Source of the DNA: CAXBNB01 sp040151475
GTDB lineage: Bacteria > Bacteroidota > Bacteroidia > Cytophagales > Cyclobacteriaceae
Length of the DNA stretch: 36,699 bases
Assembly: GCF_040151475.1 (NCBI RefSeq)
Contig: NZ_JBDKWG010000071.1
Coordinates: 1-36,699 of the forward strand
Direction: 5' to 3'
Part shown: in pieces, positions 6,529-15,537 of the stretch
How positions within the stretch are numbered: position 1 is the first letter of the stretch
Layout of the letters: each line of letters opens with the position of its first letter
The notes under the pieces: generated by a model
The model's database searches: none
What the model was told of the DNA's origin: nothing
What the model saw: only the letters and a program-made list of their open reading frames with translations
Position numbers and translations under genes: made by a program

Positions 6529-9066
6529 CTACTTCACAGGAAAAGAAAGACTTGAGTTGCCTTCTTTGTCGAATGATTTTATCACCACATCTCCACTCAC
6601 AGCTATAGGTGCATCATATTTCAGTGATTTGGTAGTTGGTTCGGTACCATCTGTAGTATATCGCACATCAAACCCGGGCATTGGAGTGCTGACAAACAGT
6701 TTTCCATCTTTAATAATACCACCAGGAGGTGCTATTCTGTAAGTACTTCCACCGTAAATATAATTTAGCCTTGGCAATTCTTTGTAACCGAGTTGAGCTG
6801 CAAACTGTAGCCACGCTGTGTCAATAGTACTATTTCGCTTTTTAGTATCTTCAATAGTAGCCCAAGTTGGATTTGGAGCCCAGGCCCGCTCAGCCAGACC
6901 AATGATTTTTGGTAAATAATAGTACTCCAGCATATCTGGTCCTTTTACAGTCTCACTCCACAACTGTCCTTCTATTCCTAAAATATTCTTCTTGAATTCA
7001 GGCTTTAACATTTCCTTTTCTTCAAAATCCTTATCAGAATCGTAAAGATTGCCCATGTCATCCTTTTTAGTTGACTTAAACATATCGTCAGGTATGAACT
7101 CCCATGCTGATCGTGTATTGATAAAACCAGCCCAGTACAACCCCGGTTCACGTGGGTCTTTAGAGTAAGCCAAATCAAAATAAAGATTGGTTACGTTACA
7201 CAATACAACAGGATAACCACCATTGGCAAGTTTGTATCCAAGGTCTTCATTACCCCAGATGTTTTGCCATACATAAGGTATCACATCTTTATCGGAAAAA
7301 TACGGATTGGGCTCAAGCACTCCCTTTTCATCAGCCTTAAGTGCCACCTCTTCCCAGCCAGCAGTCGTGATTCCTTTTTTCGTCAACATTTCATTTGCTC
7401 TTTTCAGAAAGTATGGCTGCAAATCACTTGCACTTGACAACTCGTCATTTTGAGCAAGAAACTCCTGACAAATCTTAGATTTTTCCCACGCTCCTTTTGC
7501 TACTTCATCTCCTCCGGTATGAAACCATTTCAAAGGCACGCCTGCCCTCTTATGCATATCAATGATTTCATCTATCACTGTTTCGTAAAATTTGTAAACA
7601 GACTCTCTGCACACACAAACTACGTTATCAGAATATCCCTGAGCAGATTCATAAACAGACGCATCATCAAAATCCACCAGCAGGTATTCCAACGCACCAG
7701 CCTCATCCCCTTCCACCATTTTCCTTTTATACCTCACATTCATAGCAGTAATAGCTGCTCTGGAATGCCCGGGTAAATTCACTTCAGGTATTATCTCAAC
7801 ATGCCTCTCATTGGCATACTGCACTATTTCTATGTATTCCTCCTGAGTGTAGTACCCCGAACCATACTCCCCGTCAACTCCCGACCCATAAGCAGGACGC
7901 AAATGAGATTCTTCGTCTATAGTGTGCCCACGACGGCCACCAACTTCAGCCAGCTCAGGCAGTTGCTTGATTTCTATTCTCCACCCTTCGTCTTCAGTTA
8001 AATAAAGTAGCAACTTATTGAGCTTGTATAAAGCCATCAAATCCAACATTTTGAAAATGGTTTCCTTCTTTTGAAAATTACGTCCTACATCCACATGCAT
8101 TCCTCTGTAATTATATCTCGGAGCATCTTCAATTGTTCCCTGAGTCAGTTCAACACTTCCATTTTTTTTCGCAAACGACTCTACTGGCAATAAAGACAAT
8201 ATGCTTTGAATTCCATAAAATACTCCTGCTGCGTCACTTCCCTTAATTTCAATTTTATTTTCGCCTATGATTAGACTGTAAGATTCTGAGCCTGATACCT
8301 TTTCATCCAAAGTCAACACAATCTTCTTTTTAGTACCGTTGAGGTCAATCCCTATATCAGCAAAAGTTGACTTCAGGTAATCTCCTTCATTTTCCAGCCC
8401 TGAATCAAAAACGATCTCCCATTCATTATCTACAGTCGTTGTGTTACTGCCAAAAGATTGCTTTACAGGAGTAGGTACTATCTTGGTAAGATCCGGAGAA
8501 ACCTTGCTCCAGTCGTATTCGAAATATGAATCTTTAGCATTTGGGATAATGTCTTTATCGGCTTTGTGCCTGTTAATTTGTTCTGGTCTGGTAAATGGTG
8601 CAATTAAAGCATTGGTAGAGAAAAATTTCTCATTTCCCTCCTGAGTATAGACAAAATACACACCTATTGGGGCATCTGCTATTTTTATCATTGACGTTTC
8701 ACCATCAAATTTAATTTCCATTTCCTCACTGGCAGCCAATTTAAATCCTGCTGTTGGTGACATCTCATAAAAATCACCACCGAGGCATTTGATTTTTACT
8801 TTAGCTGTAATAGACGCATCGATGATTTTACGAGGAGCAATACTGAAATACATCTTCCAGTTTTCATCATTCAAATTATAACTCCCCTGATTCCTGAGGG
8901 TAAAAGCACTGGTAAATATGGGTTCGTCTTCACTCGCAAAATTTGTGATGAGTTCCCATGAAACACCCACATCAAACTTCGATGTGGAATCGGAAGTTTT
9001 ACAAGAAACGAACGACAACAATATCAAGGAATATAAAACAAAACAATTTCTTTTCATGAAGATCAA
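6529..9066 (-). CDS. Beta-N-acetylhexosaminidase, GH20 lipoprotein (chitobiase-like)
   Basis: An 845-residue exported exo-glycosidase removing terminal beta-linked GlcNAc or GalNAc. The N-terminus is a lipoprotein signal with Cys22 after FVS; a start at the second Met (codon 4) is equally plausible. Domains in order: a chitobiase-type carbohydrate-binding N-domain (about 30-160), a GH20b alpha/beta domain (about 195-305), the GH20 TIM barrel from about 312 (DAPRYNYRGMHVDVGRNF), and a C-terminal Ig-like domain (about 765-845, with TDGTEPT). The catalytic pair is in HTGGDE at 516-521: Asp520 orients the substrate N-acetyl group and Glu521 is the acid, as in all GH20 retaining enzymes with substrate-assisted catalysis. 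GIEGQLWSE and GLAERAW close the barrel. It is transcribed divergently from the eight-gene glycan cluster, with a 356-bp shared upstream region, suggesting joint use. Confidence 0.95.
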   Translation of the reverse strand: MIFMKRNCFVLYSLILLSFVSCKTSDSTSKFDVGVSWELITNFASEDEPIFTSAFTLRNQGSYNLNDENWKMYFSIAPRKIIDASITAKVKIKCLGGDFYEMSPTAGFKLAASEEMEIKFDGETSMIKIADAPIGVYFVYTQEGNEKFFSTNALIAPFTRPEQINRHKADKDIIPNAKDSYFEYDWSKVSPDLTKIVPTPVKQSFGSNTTTVDNEWEIVFDSGLENEGDYLKSTFADIGIDLNGTKKKIVLTLDEKVSGSESYSLIIGENKIEIKGSDAAGVFYGIQSILSLLPVESFAKKNGSVELTQGTIEDAPRYNYRGMHVDVGRNFQKKETIFKMLDLMALYKLNKLLLYLTEDEGWRIEIKQLPELAEVGGRRGHTIDEESHLRPAYGSGVDGEYGSGYYTQEEYIEIVQYANERHVEIIPEVNLPGHSRAAITAMNVRYKRKMVEGDEAGALEYLLVDFDDASVYESAQGYSDNVVCVCRESVYKFYETVIDEIIDMHKRAGVPLKWFHTGGDEVAKGAWEKSKICQEFLAQNDELSSASDLQPYFLKRANEMLTKKGITTAGWEEVALKADEKGVLEPNPYFSDKDVIPYVWQNIWGNEDLGYKLANGGYPVVLCNVTNLYFDLAYSKDPREPGLYWAGFINTRSAWEFIPDDMFKSTKKDDMGNLYDSDKDFEEKEMLKPEFKKNILGIEGQLWSETVKGPDMLEYYYLPKIIGLAERAWAPNPTWATIEDTKKRNSTIDTAWLQFAAQLGYKELPRLNYIYGGSTYRIAPPGGIIKDGKLFVSTPMPGFDVRYTTDGTEPTTKSLKYDAPIAVSGDVVIKSFDKEGNSSLSFPVK

Positions 9067-9422
9067 TTTTTATGGGTATATGTAAGGATAAATGTGGGAG
9101 ATGTAAAAATATAGCTTTTCATTTTTAATGCAACAAAATAGAAATATTTCCATTGTCAGTAAATAAATAATTACTTGCTAGATAGTGTATATTGACTATA
9201 TTTGACCCAAAAACAGCTTAAAACTACATGTTTTAAGGTAATATTAGCAATATACCATAAGTTATTGTCATTTTACTAAAAGGATAGTATATCAAAATAT
9301 TACCATAATTTTTAAATATCTATTCTGATCTTTAAAAATTACAACAAATTATTTTCAAACAACATCGCTATAGAATTAGAGTATCATTATTAATTCCATT
9401 TTAACATTAAGTGTAAAAACCC
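9067..9422. other. Divergent intergenic region (356 bp, AT-rich)
   Basis: This is the shared upstream region of the GH20 gene (- strand) and the eight-gene cluster (+ strand). It is strongly AT-rich and holds one good + strand promoter candidate at 9175-9204. I found no equally good - strand -7 element for the GH20 gene and no obvious coding frame or small RNA. The rest would be a leader of about 210 nt before the first cluster gene. Confidence 0.5.
9175..9204 (+). promoter_or_regulatory. Candidate promoter of the eight-gene glycan cluster
   Basis: TTG at 9175-9177, a 19-base spacer, and TATATTTG at 9197-9204, an exact match to the Bacteroidota -7 consensus TAnnTTTG. This is the best promoter match I found in the window. 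Transcription would start near 9210 and leave an untranslated leader of roughly 210 nt before the ATG at 9423, unusually long. Pattern-based; not proof of activity. Confidence 0.5.
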
Positions 9423-11666
9423 ATGAAAAAAAACATTTACAATTTACTCATGATCTTAAGTATATTTTCGATATCCTGTTCGGAAATACCAGAAAAAAAA
9501 GAAGCCTTATCTCTATCTCAACCTGTATATCAAGATACTCCATACCTACAAGACTATAGCATTAAGTATTACAAGCAAGAGGATGACATTACACTTTCTA
9601 AAGTATTTATGGATCGCAACGGAGTAATAAAAACCTATTCTTCTAATGGAATCTTAAGAACACATGACGGGCAATTTCTTTATCCGGGTTCTTTGATAGC
9701 AGATAAAACCTACCGCCCCATTACAGATAAAAACATTTCAGATTTAGATATTTTTCAGAATCAGTTTATTTATCTGGACGATGAAGCGGTACTTAGTGAT
9801 GCATGGGCTGGAAAAGTGTTTATAAAACATGATTTACCGAAAGCCAACATTTTAGCATCAGGTAAAGACTTTGAGTTCATGATTAGTGATGGTAAAACAG
9901 TAGAATATCTGTCTGATAATAAAGTAAGTTGGAAAGGATCAATCAAAAGTGATCCTGTTACTTCTATTCGCTACGACAAAGAATCCAATAAATTCTGGAT
10001 TTTAGGAGTCCAATCTCTTTCATCATTTAACCCTAACGATAAAGTTTTAAAAAATGAATTTAGTGGAATTGACTTTACTTCATTTGATATAGCAGGCAAA
10101 AAAATAATCATCGGCACTACCAATGGCTACATAGAAATAGATAAATCAACAGGCAAACAAGTTGGAAATACTCAGACCAAACTGCCCTGGACAGAAATTA
10201 CCACAGTAGAAGAAATTGACGGAAATATTTGGTTTGGCTCTACTAAAGGGGCTTTTATGCTGAAAAAAGATGGTAAATTCAATTACTACTATGGCAACAG
10301 ATGGCTACCGGGAAATCTTGTAACACATATTTCAAAAGGGTATGACAATTCCATACTAATACTGACCGATGCAGGCCTTGGCCAAATTGTGTTTGAAGAA
10401 ATGACTCTATACGATAAGGCCATGTATTACGAACAACAAGTTCGAAAAAGACATATTCGCAATGGTTTTAACGCCACATTAGTCGGTCTTGAATTCGAAA
10501 ATGTAAACTCCGGCAGGTTGGCCGATTCTGACAATGACGGGCTGTGGACTACCATGTATCTGGCTGGTGAAGTTTTTCGCTATGCGACAACAAAATCTGA
10601 AGAAGCATTACAAAACTGTATTGAATCAGTAGAAGCAATGGAAAAATTGTATAGCATCAACCCTGTACCTGGGTTCCCATCCCGGTCGTATGAAAGAAGT
10701 GGATATAAAGTGAGCTTAGCTGATCCAGATCGATGGCAGCACAGCAGCGACCCTGAATGGGATTGGAAAGCTACCACAAGTAGCGATGAAGCCATAGGGC
10801 ATGTTTTCGCTTATGGTGTCATAGCAGAATTGATGGATGGTCATGAACTAAAAGACCGTGCCATCACACTTATCGACACCTTAATGAGCCATGTAGTTCG
10901 CAACGATTTGTATATGATCGATTTCAATGGTGAACCAACTACCTGGGGAAAATGGAATCCTGACTATGTAAATGCCAGGCCAAAAATGGTCGGAGATAGA
11001 AAAATCAATTCTTCTAACATCATTGGCATGCTACAAACTGCCTATCACTTTACAGGTAAAGAAAAATACAAAGAAAAGGCGTTTGACCTGATGAATAACT
11101 ATGGCTATCTGGAAAACTTAATGAGGCCTATGAAAGAGATATCCAGAGCTCCGGATGATGCTGATGACTGGAGTAAAATGCTTTCAGAATCCTGGAATCA
11201 CTCAGATGATGAAATGTACTTTGTAGGATATTGGGGGCTTTACAATTATGCTTTTAACGATTCCCTTAAAGCAATGTATAAAGAGGCTATTATTGATCAC
11301 TGGGAAATCGAACGTCCTGAAAAAGAAGGAGCATGGAATATCATGACTGCCCTTACTGGCACACCGGAATTCGATCTGGATGAAGCGGTATGGTACCTCA
11401 AAGAGCATCCTATGGATTTGGTAACTTGGGAAATCATGAACAGTCACAGAAAAGATATTGAATTTATTGAACCAAATTTCAGAGGACAAACCCTCACTGA
11501 AGTATTGCCTCCTGATGAAAGGCCTGTTCAGCGACATAATGCCAACATGTTCAGGTTAGACAGAAACGGAGGAAACGGAAAAGACGAATATTCAGCTGGT
11601 GATATATGGTTATTGCCTTATTGGATGGGTCGTTATCTGGGTGTAATCAGCGAACCGACTAAATAA
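9423..11666 (+). CDS. Propeller plus alpha-barrel lipoprotein, unknown function (paralogue of 16390-18528)
   Basis: A 747-residue protein, first gene of the cluster. The signal MKKNIYNLLMILSIFSISC ends in Cys19, so it is a lipoprotein; CSEIPE following could suit surface display. Residues about 40-315 form a beta-propeller with two-component-regulator-type blades (GKKIIIGTTNGYIEI, GNIWFGSTKGAFML), but no histidine kinase follows. The second half is alpha-helical, probably an alpha/alpha toroid, with conserved motifs YYYGNRWLPGN (about 288-298), EQQVRKRHIRNGF (about 336-348), DSDNDGLW (about 368), TTSSDEAIGH (about 451-460) and FNGEPTTWGKW (about 500). The same motifs occur in order in the protein at 16390-18528. 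I recognise this layout as a recurrent uncharacterised type in Bacteroidota and relatives, not as a named CAZy family. Invariant acidic residues in the barrel motifs would fit a glycosidase or lyase, but that is inference. Confidence 0.8.
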   Translation: MKKNIYNLLMILSIFSISCSEIPEKKEALSLSQPVYQDTPYLQDYSIKYYKQEDDITLSKVFMDRNGVIKTYSSNGILRTHDGQFLYPGSLIADKTYRPITDKNISDLDIFQNQFIYLDDEAVLSDAWAGKVFIKHDLPKANILASGKDFEFMISDGKTVEYLSDNKVSWKGSIKSDPVTSIRYDKESNKFWILGVQSLSSFNPNDKVLKNEFSGIDFTSFDIAGKKIIIGTTNGYIEIDKSTGKQVGNTQTKLPWTEITTVEEIDGNIWFGSTKGAFMLKKDGKFNYYYGNRWLPGNLVTHISKGYDNSILILTDAGLGQIVFEEMTLYDKAMYYEQQVRKRHIRNGFNATLVGLEFENVNSGRLADSDNDGLWTTMYLAGEVFRYATTKSEEALQNCIESVEAMEKLYSINPVPGFPSRSYERSGYKVSLADPDRWQHSSDPEWDWKATTSSDEAIGHVFAYGVIAELMDGHELKDRAITLIDTLMSHVVRNDLYMIDFNGEPTTWGKWNPDYVNARPKMVGDRKINSSNIIGMLQTAYHFTGKEKYKEKAFDLMNNYGYLENLMRPMKEISRAPDDADDWSKMLSESWNHSDDEMYFVGYWGLYNYAFNDSLKAMYKEAIIDHWEIERPEKEGAWNIMTALTGTPEFDLDEAVWYLKEHPMDLVTWEIMNSHRKDIEFIEPNFRGQTLTEVLPPDERPVQRHNANMFRLDRNGGNGKDEYSAGDIWLLPYWMGRYLGVISEPTK

Positions 11667-11675
11667 TTATCTACC

Positions 11676-13079
11676 ATGGTATTTCCCATCAAACTATTAT
11701 TCCATAAAATTCGATTTTGGGGAATGTCATTACTGAAAATTTATATTATGAATGTAGTGCTAAGTGCTTGTGCTCAGGAAAAACATAAAACAGAACATCA
11801 GATTACAAACGACTTTTCATACAACCATGACCTGGACAACAATGACAACTTTTCCCCTGATGATAAGTGGCTCGTATATGACACCCGGACAGAAGAAGGT
11901 GGAATAGGAGCATGCGGAAAAATAGAAAAGGTCAATATTGAAACAGGTGAAAAGGTTGTGATGTATGCGTTAAAAGAAAATAAAGCTTACGGTCCTGGTG
12001 TAGGGGCTGTAAGCTATAGTCATACAGACAATCAGGTGGTTTTCATCCATGGGCTTATGAATATCACTCCTGAGAATCCGTACCAACAATGGAGAAGAAC
12101 AGGGGTTATAGTAAAAGATTCCGATTTGGGGACACCAATATTTATGGATGCCAGAGACACTTCTTTTCCATTTACAGCAGGAGCTCTCAGAGGAGGAACT
12201 CACCGCCACGAATGGAGTGGCGATGGCAATTGGATAGGATATACTTACAATGATGCCATCATGCAGCAGTTGGAAGACTCTACCGGGCTCCCTCTCAACC
12301 TGAGAACCATAGGAGTATCCAAAAACATACAACCTGTATTTGTCAATGACATCAACAACAGAGAGAATGTTTCCGGTGAATGGTACAGTGTTTTGGTTGT
12401 AAAAGTCGTGCCCAATCCTACTCCTGGCAGTGATGAAATCAGCAGAGCAGCAGGAGATAGTTGGGTAGGTATTTCAGGATATAAAAAACCCGACGGAACT
12501 ACTCAAAGAGCCAGAGCGTTCATCGGAACCGTTAAAAACAAAAAAGGAGAAAACATAGACGAAGTTTTCATTGTTGACATACCGGAAGATATCACTCAGT
12601 CTGGAGCCCTAGGAATGCTGGAAGGCGATTTAACTTCTATGCCATCACCCCCAAAAGGCACTCAACAACGAAGGTTAACCTTTACTGCTGATTCTCTGAT
12701 CTCGGGTTGTCAGGGTATAGTGCGCAGTTCTTTCGACGGTAGTTTATTAGCGTTTCAGGCTTATGATGAAAAAAACATCAAACAGGTATATACCATTTCT
12801 CCATTGGGAGGAAAACCCGTGCAGCAAACATTCCATGATAACGATGTAGAAAGTGGTGTAAGATGGCATCCGTCAGAACATCGCTTCAGCTATGTCTGCC
12901 AAAATTCCATTATATCAAGAAAGATAGGAGAAAAGGAGTTTGACATTTTAACCAAACCTAGTAATCATCCTCCAGCTGACCATGTATGGTCACACGATGG
13001 TGAAAAAATAGCTTACAATAGAATTGTTACAAATGAAAAAGGAGAATCATCAAAGCAAATCTTCGTGATTCACCTCTAA
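11676..13079 (+). CDS. DUF3748 (YidR-type) beta-propeller protein, exported
   Basis: A protein of up to 467 residues with a beta-propeller of TolB/WD-like strands (NFSPDDKWLVYDTRT, EWSGDGNWIGYTYND, WSHDGEKIAYNR). The central GALRGGTHRHEWSGDGNWIG segment and overall order match the DUF3748 family typified by E. coli YidR, whose biochemical role is not established; in E. coli that gene lies near a sulfatase and a sugar symporter gene. Here a lipobox-like LSAC near residues 29-32 suggests a lipoprotein. The start is uncertain: 11676 gives a long charged leader, while internal Met codons at 11724 or 11748 leave more normal lipoprotein signals. It begins 9 bp after the preceding stop and ends 10 bp before the next gene. 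Possible jobs are lactonase-like, lyase-like or binding, all unproven. Confidence 0.75.
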   Translation: MVFPIKLLFHKIRFWGMSLLKIYIMNVVLSACAQEKHKTEHQITNDFSYNHDLDNNDNFSPDDKWLVYDTRTEEGGIGACGKIEKVNIETGEKVVMYALKENKAYGPGVGAVSYSHTDNQVVFIHGLMNITPENPYQQWRRTGVIVKDSDLGTPIFMDARDTSFPFTAGALRGGTHRHEWSGDGNWIGYTYNDAIMQQLEDSTGLPLNLRTIGVSKNIQPVFVNDINNRENVSGEWYSVLVVKVVPNPTPGSDEISRAAGDSWVGISGYKKPDGTTQRARAFIGTVKNKKGENIDEVFIVDIPEDITQSGALGMLEGDLTSMPSPPKGTQQRRLTFTADSLISGCQGIVRSSFDGSLLAFQAYDEKNIKQVYTISPLGGKPVQQTFHDNDVESGVRWHPSEHRFSYVCQNSIISRKIGEKEFDILTKPSNHPPADHVWSHDGEKIAYNRIVTNEKGESSKQIFVIHL

Positions 13080-13089
13080 AAACTATCCT

Positions 13090-15531
13090 ATGAAATCAAC
13101 ATACAAAATCAAATTAATTTTCATTCTATCTTTATTGAGTTGTTTGTGTTTTACTGCAAAGAATGCACACTCACAAAGTAAGGTAGATATAACCAATTCC
13201 ACCATTTGTGTCTCTTCTGCGAACAAAACAGAGTTAAAAAAAGTGGTGGAAGTATTGCAACAGGAAGCCCAAAAGAGAAGTAACATTCTCTGGAAAACAA
13301 CATCACGGCTGGACAAAAAAAACAATCCTCAGATCATTGTTGCTCTTGAAAACGACAAAAAATCATTGCCTGACGTTTTTCTGAATAAAATAAATAAATT
13401 GGAAAATATAGGAGACGAAGGGTTTTATGTCACCGTTTATCCTGACCTAAACAAAGTGCTGGTTTTAGCAGAAAACAAGCGAGGAGCACTATACGGTGTT
13501 GGCTACCTGTTGCGGAAAATGGAAATCAGTGAAAGTCATGTCATAGCTGAACAATCAATTGAAACGTCCTCCACTCCTGCTTATGAAATCCGTGGACACC
13601 AATTGGGTTACAGGCCAAAAACAAACTCTTATGATGCATGGTCTGTAGCCATGTTCGACCAATACATTCGTGATCTGGCAATATTTGGAGCCAACAGCAT
13701 AGAGATCATGCCACCCCGTACCGACGATGATTTCACAAGCAAGCACATGCAATTACCTGCCATAGAAATGATTGCGGAACAATCCAGAATATGCAACGAG
13801 TACGATCTGGATGTATGGATGTGGTATCCTAACATGGCATCCAACTATACTCATCCTGATACTGTTCAAAAAGAAATTGAAGAAAGGCATGAAGTATTTT
13901 CCAAATTACCAAGACTAGACCACCTGTTTGTACCAGGTGGCGATCCTGGCGACCTAGAGCCCAAAATTCTTTTTCAGTGGATGGAAAAAGAAGCTGCCAT
14001 TCTCAAGCAATACCATCCCAATGCCAAAGTATGGGTTTCCCCTCAAGTATTCAGACCTACCACAGAGTGGCTGGACTCCTTTTATTCTCAGGTAAATAAA
14101 AAACCTGAATGGTTGGGAGGTGTTGTTTTTGGTCCCTGGATCAAAACGCCACTCGAAGACATGAGGAAAATTGTACGCAAGGATATTCCGATTAGAAGGT
14201 ATCCCGATATTACACACAGCCTTAGTTCTCAATATCCTATTCCTCAATGGGATCTTGCCCAGGCTATTACTTTAGGGAGAGAATGCATCAATCCCAGACC
14301 TACAGATGAGAAAAATGCCCACAATGCTCTGGATCAATACGCCAATGGTAGCATTAGTTATTCAGAAGGCACCAATGATGATGTCAATAAATTTGTATGG
14401 AGCGGGCAGGACTGGAATCCCGAAACACCTGTAATAGAAACCCTGCGTGATTATGCGAAGTATTTTATAGGATTAGATTATGAAGAAGACGTGGCACAAG
14501 GTTTATTGGCAGAAGAAAAGAGCCTGCAAGGCTCATTGTTGGTAAACAAACAAGTTCAAAACACATTGTACCAATGGATGGATATTGAAAAAAGAAGTTC
14601 TGTAAAAGTCAAAGAGAATTTCCGTTTTCAAATGGGTTTGATTCGAGCATATTTCGATGCTTACATTCAAAAGCGCTTGTTGTATGAAACTTACCTTGAA
14701 CAACAAGCCAAAGAAGTTTTAGCCAACTACAGTAAACTAGGAATAGACAAAGCAATTGAAGGTTGTAAAGACATTCTCTTTAAGGCAAGTAAAGAACCTA
14801 TTGATCAGGCGTATAAATTAAAATGCGAAAACCTCGCTGATGATCTTTTCAAAAGCATTGGTGCACAGTTAACTATTGAAAAACATGGTGCGATGGGTGG
14901 ACGTGGCAATTTCATGGACAACATCGACCATCCCCTCAATGATGCAGCCTGGATTTTCTCGAAATTATCAAAAATCAAATCAAATGATTCAGAAAGTGAT
15001 AAAATCGCTATTATAGAAAGTATTATTCACAGAACCGATCCGGGTACAGGAGGGTTTTACGACAACTTTGGTAGCCCTGAAAGTTGGAATCGGGTAATCA
15101 AACACTACGATGTATCCAAAGACCCTGGCAACCTGAAAACACCTCGTGTAAGCTTCGGGGCAGGTCTGAAAAATGAAGAATGGGTACACGAAATTACTTC
15201 CAAAGGTTTTGATGGAGAAGCCATACCCATGGCATGGATGAATCAGGTAACCACGTTGTACGACCTCCCTTTGGAAATAGCTTATGACAACCTGAATCCT
15301 ACAGAAGAATATTTCATAAGAGTAGCATATACCGGACGTTTTCGATCCAGAATAAAAATGACAGCCGATGAGGTAATCATTCATGATTTTATCAAAACCG
15401 GGATCGAGCCCATTTATGAATTCCCCATACCAGCCGAGATCATCAAAGATGGTAAAATCACATTCAGTTGGACTTGTGGCGAAGCTGAACGAGGAGCTCA
15501 GGTAACTGAATTGTGGATCATCAAAAAATAA
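13090..15531 (+). CDS. Exported glycoside hydrolase-like protein with GH20b/GH67-type N-domain
   Basis: An 813-residue protein with an N-terminal signal peptide (hydrophobic 8-22, probable cleavage near AHSQ at 26-29). Residues about 35-160 resemble the alpha/beta 'zincin-like' N-domain that precedes the barrel in GH20, GH67 and GH84 enzymes (GDEGFYVTV, VLVLAENKRGALYGVGYLLR). A TIM-type barrel follows from TPAYEIRGHQLGYRPK (about 162-178), with NSIEIMPPRTDDD, DVWMWYPNMA, FVPGGDPGDLEP (about 281-292) and YSEGTNDDVNKFVWSG (about 424-439), the last two being plausible acidic catalytic sites. An alpha-helical part and a C-terminal beta domain (DPGTGGFYDNFGSPESW near 655) complete it. This looks like an alpha-glucuronidase-like or GH20-related exo-enzyme, but I cannot place it in a specific CAZy family. 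It is tightly packed in the cluster, with gaps of 10 and 6 bp. Confidence 0.7.
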   Translation: MKSTYKIKLIFILSLLSCLCFTAKNAHSQSKVDITNSTICVSSANKTELKKVVEVLQQEAQKRSNILWKTTSRLDKKNNPQIIVALENDKKSLPDVFLNKINKLENIGDEGFYVTVYPDLNKVLVLAENKRGALYGVGYLLRKMEISESHVIAEQSIETSSTPAYEIRGHQLGYRPKTNSYDAWSVAMFDQYIRDLAIFGANSIEIMPPRTDDDFTSKHMQLPAIEMIAEQSRICNEYDLDVWMWYPNMASNYTHPDTVQKEIEERHEVFSKLPRLDHLFVPGGDPGDLEPKILFQWMEKEAAILKQYHPNAKVWVSPQVFRPTTEWLDSFYSQVNKKPEWLGGVVFGPWIKTPLEDMRKIVRKDIPIRRYPDITHSLSSQYPIPQWDLAQAITLGRECINPRPTDEKNAHNALDQYANGSISYSEGTNDDVNKFVWSGQDWNPETPVIETLRDYAKYFIGLDYEEDVAQGLLAEEKSLQGSLLVNKQVQNTLYQWMDIEKRSSVKVKENFRFQMGLIRAYFDAYIQKRLLYETYLEQQAKEVLANYSKLGIDKAIEGCKDILFKASKEPIDQAYKLKCENLADDLFKSIGAQLTIEKHGAMGGRGNFMDNIDHPLNDAAWIFSKLSKIKSNDSESDKIAIIESIIHRTDPGTGGFYDNFGSPESWNRVIKHYDVSKDPGNLKTPRVSFGAGLKNEEWVHEITSKGFDGEAIPMAWMNQVTTLYDLPLEIAYDNLNPTEEYFIRVAYTGRFRSRIKMTADEVIIHDFIKTGIEPIYEFPIPAEIIKDGKITFSWTCGEAERGAQVTELWIIKK

Positions 15532-15537
15532 TTTATC

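Noticed and set aside
9423..11666. Interpreting the propeller proteins as hybrid two-component sensors
   Set aside because: There is no transmembrane helix after the propeller, no histidine kinase, receiver or DNA-binding domain; the C-terminal half is a helical barrel.
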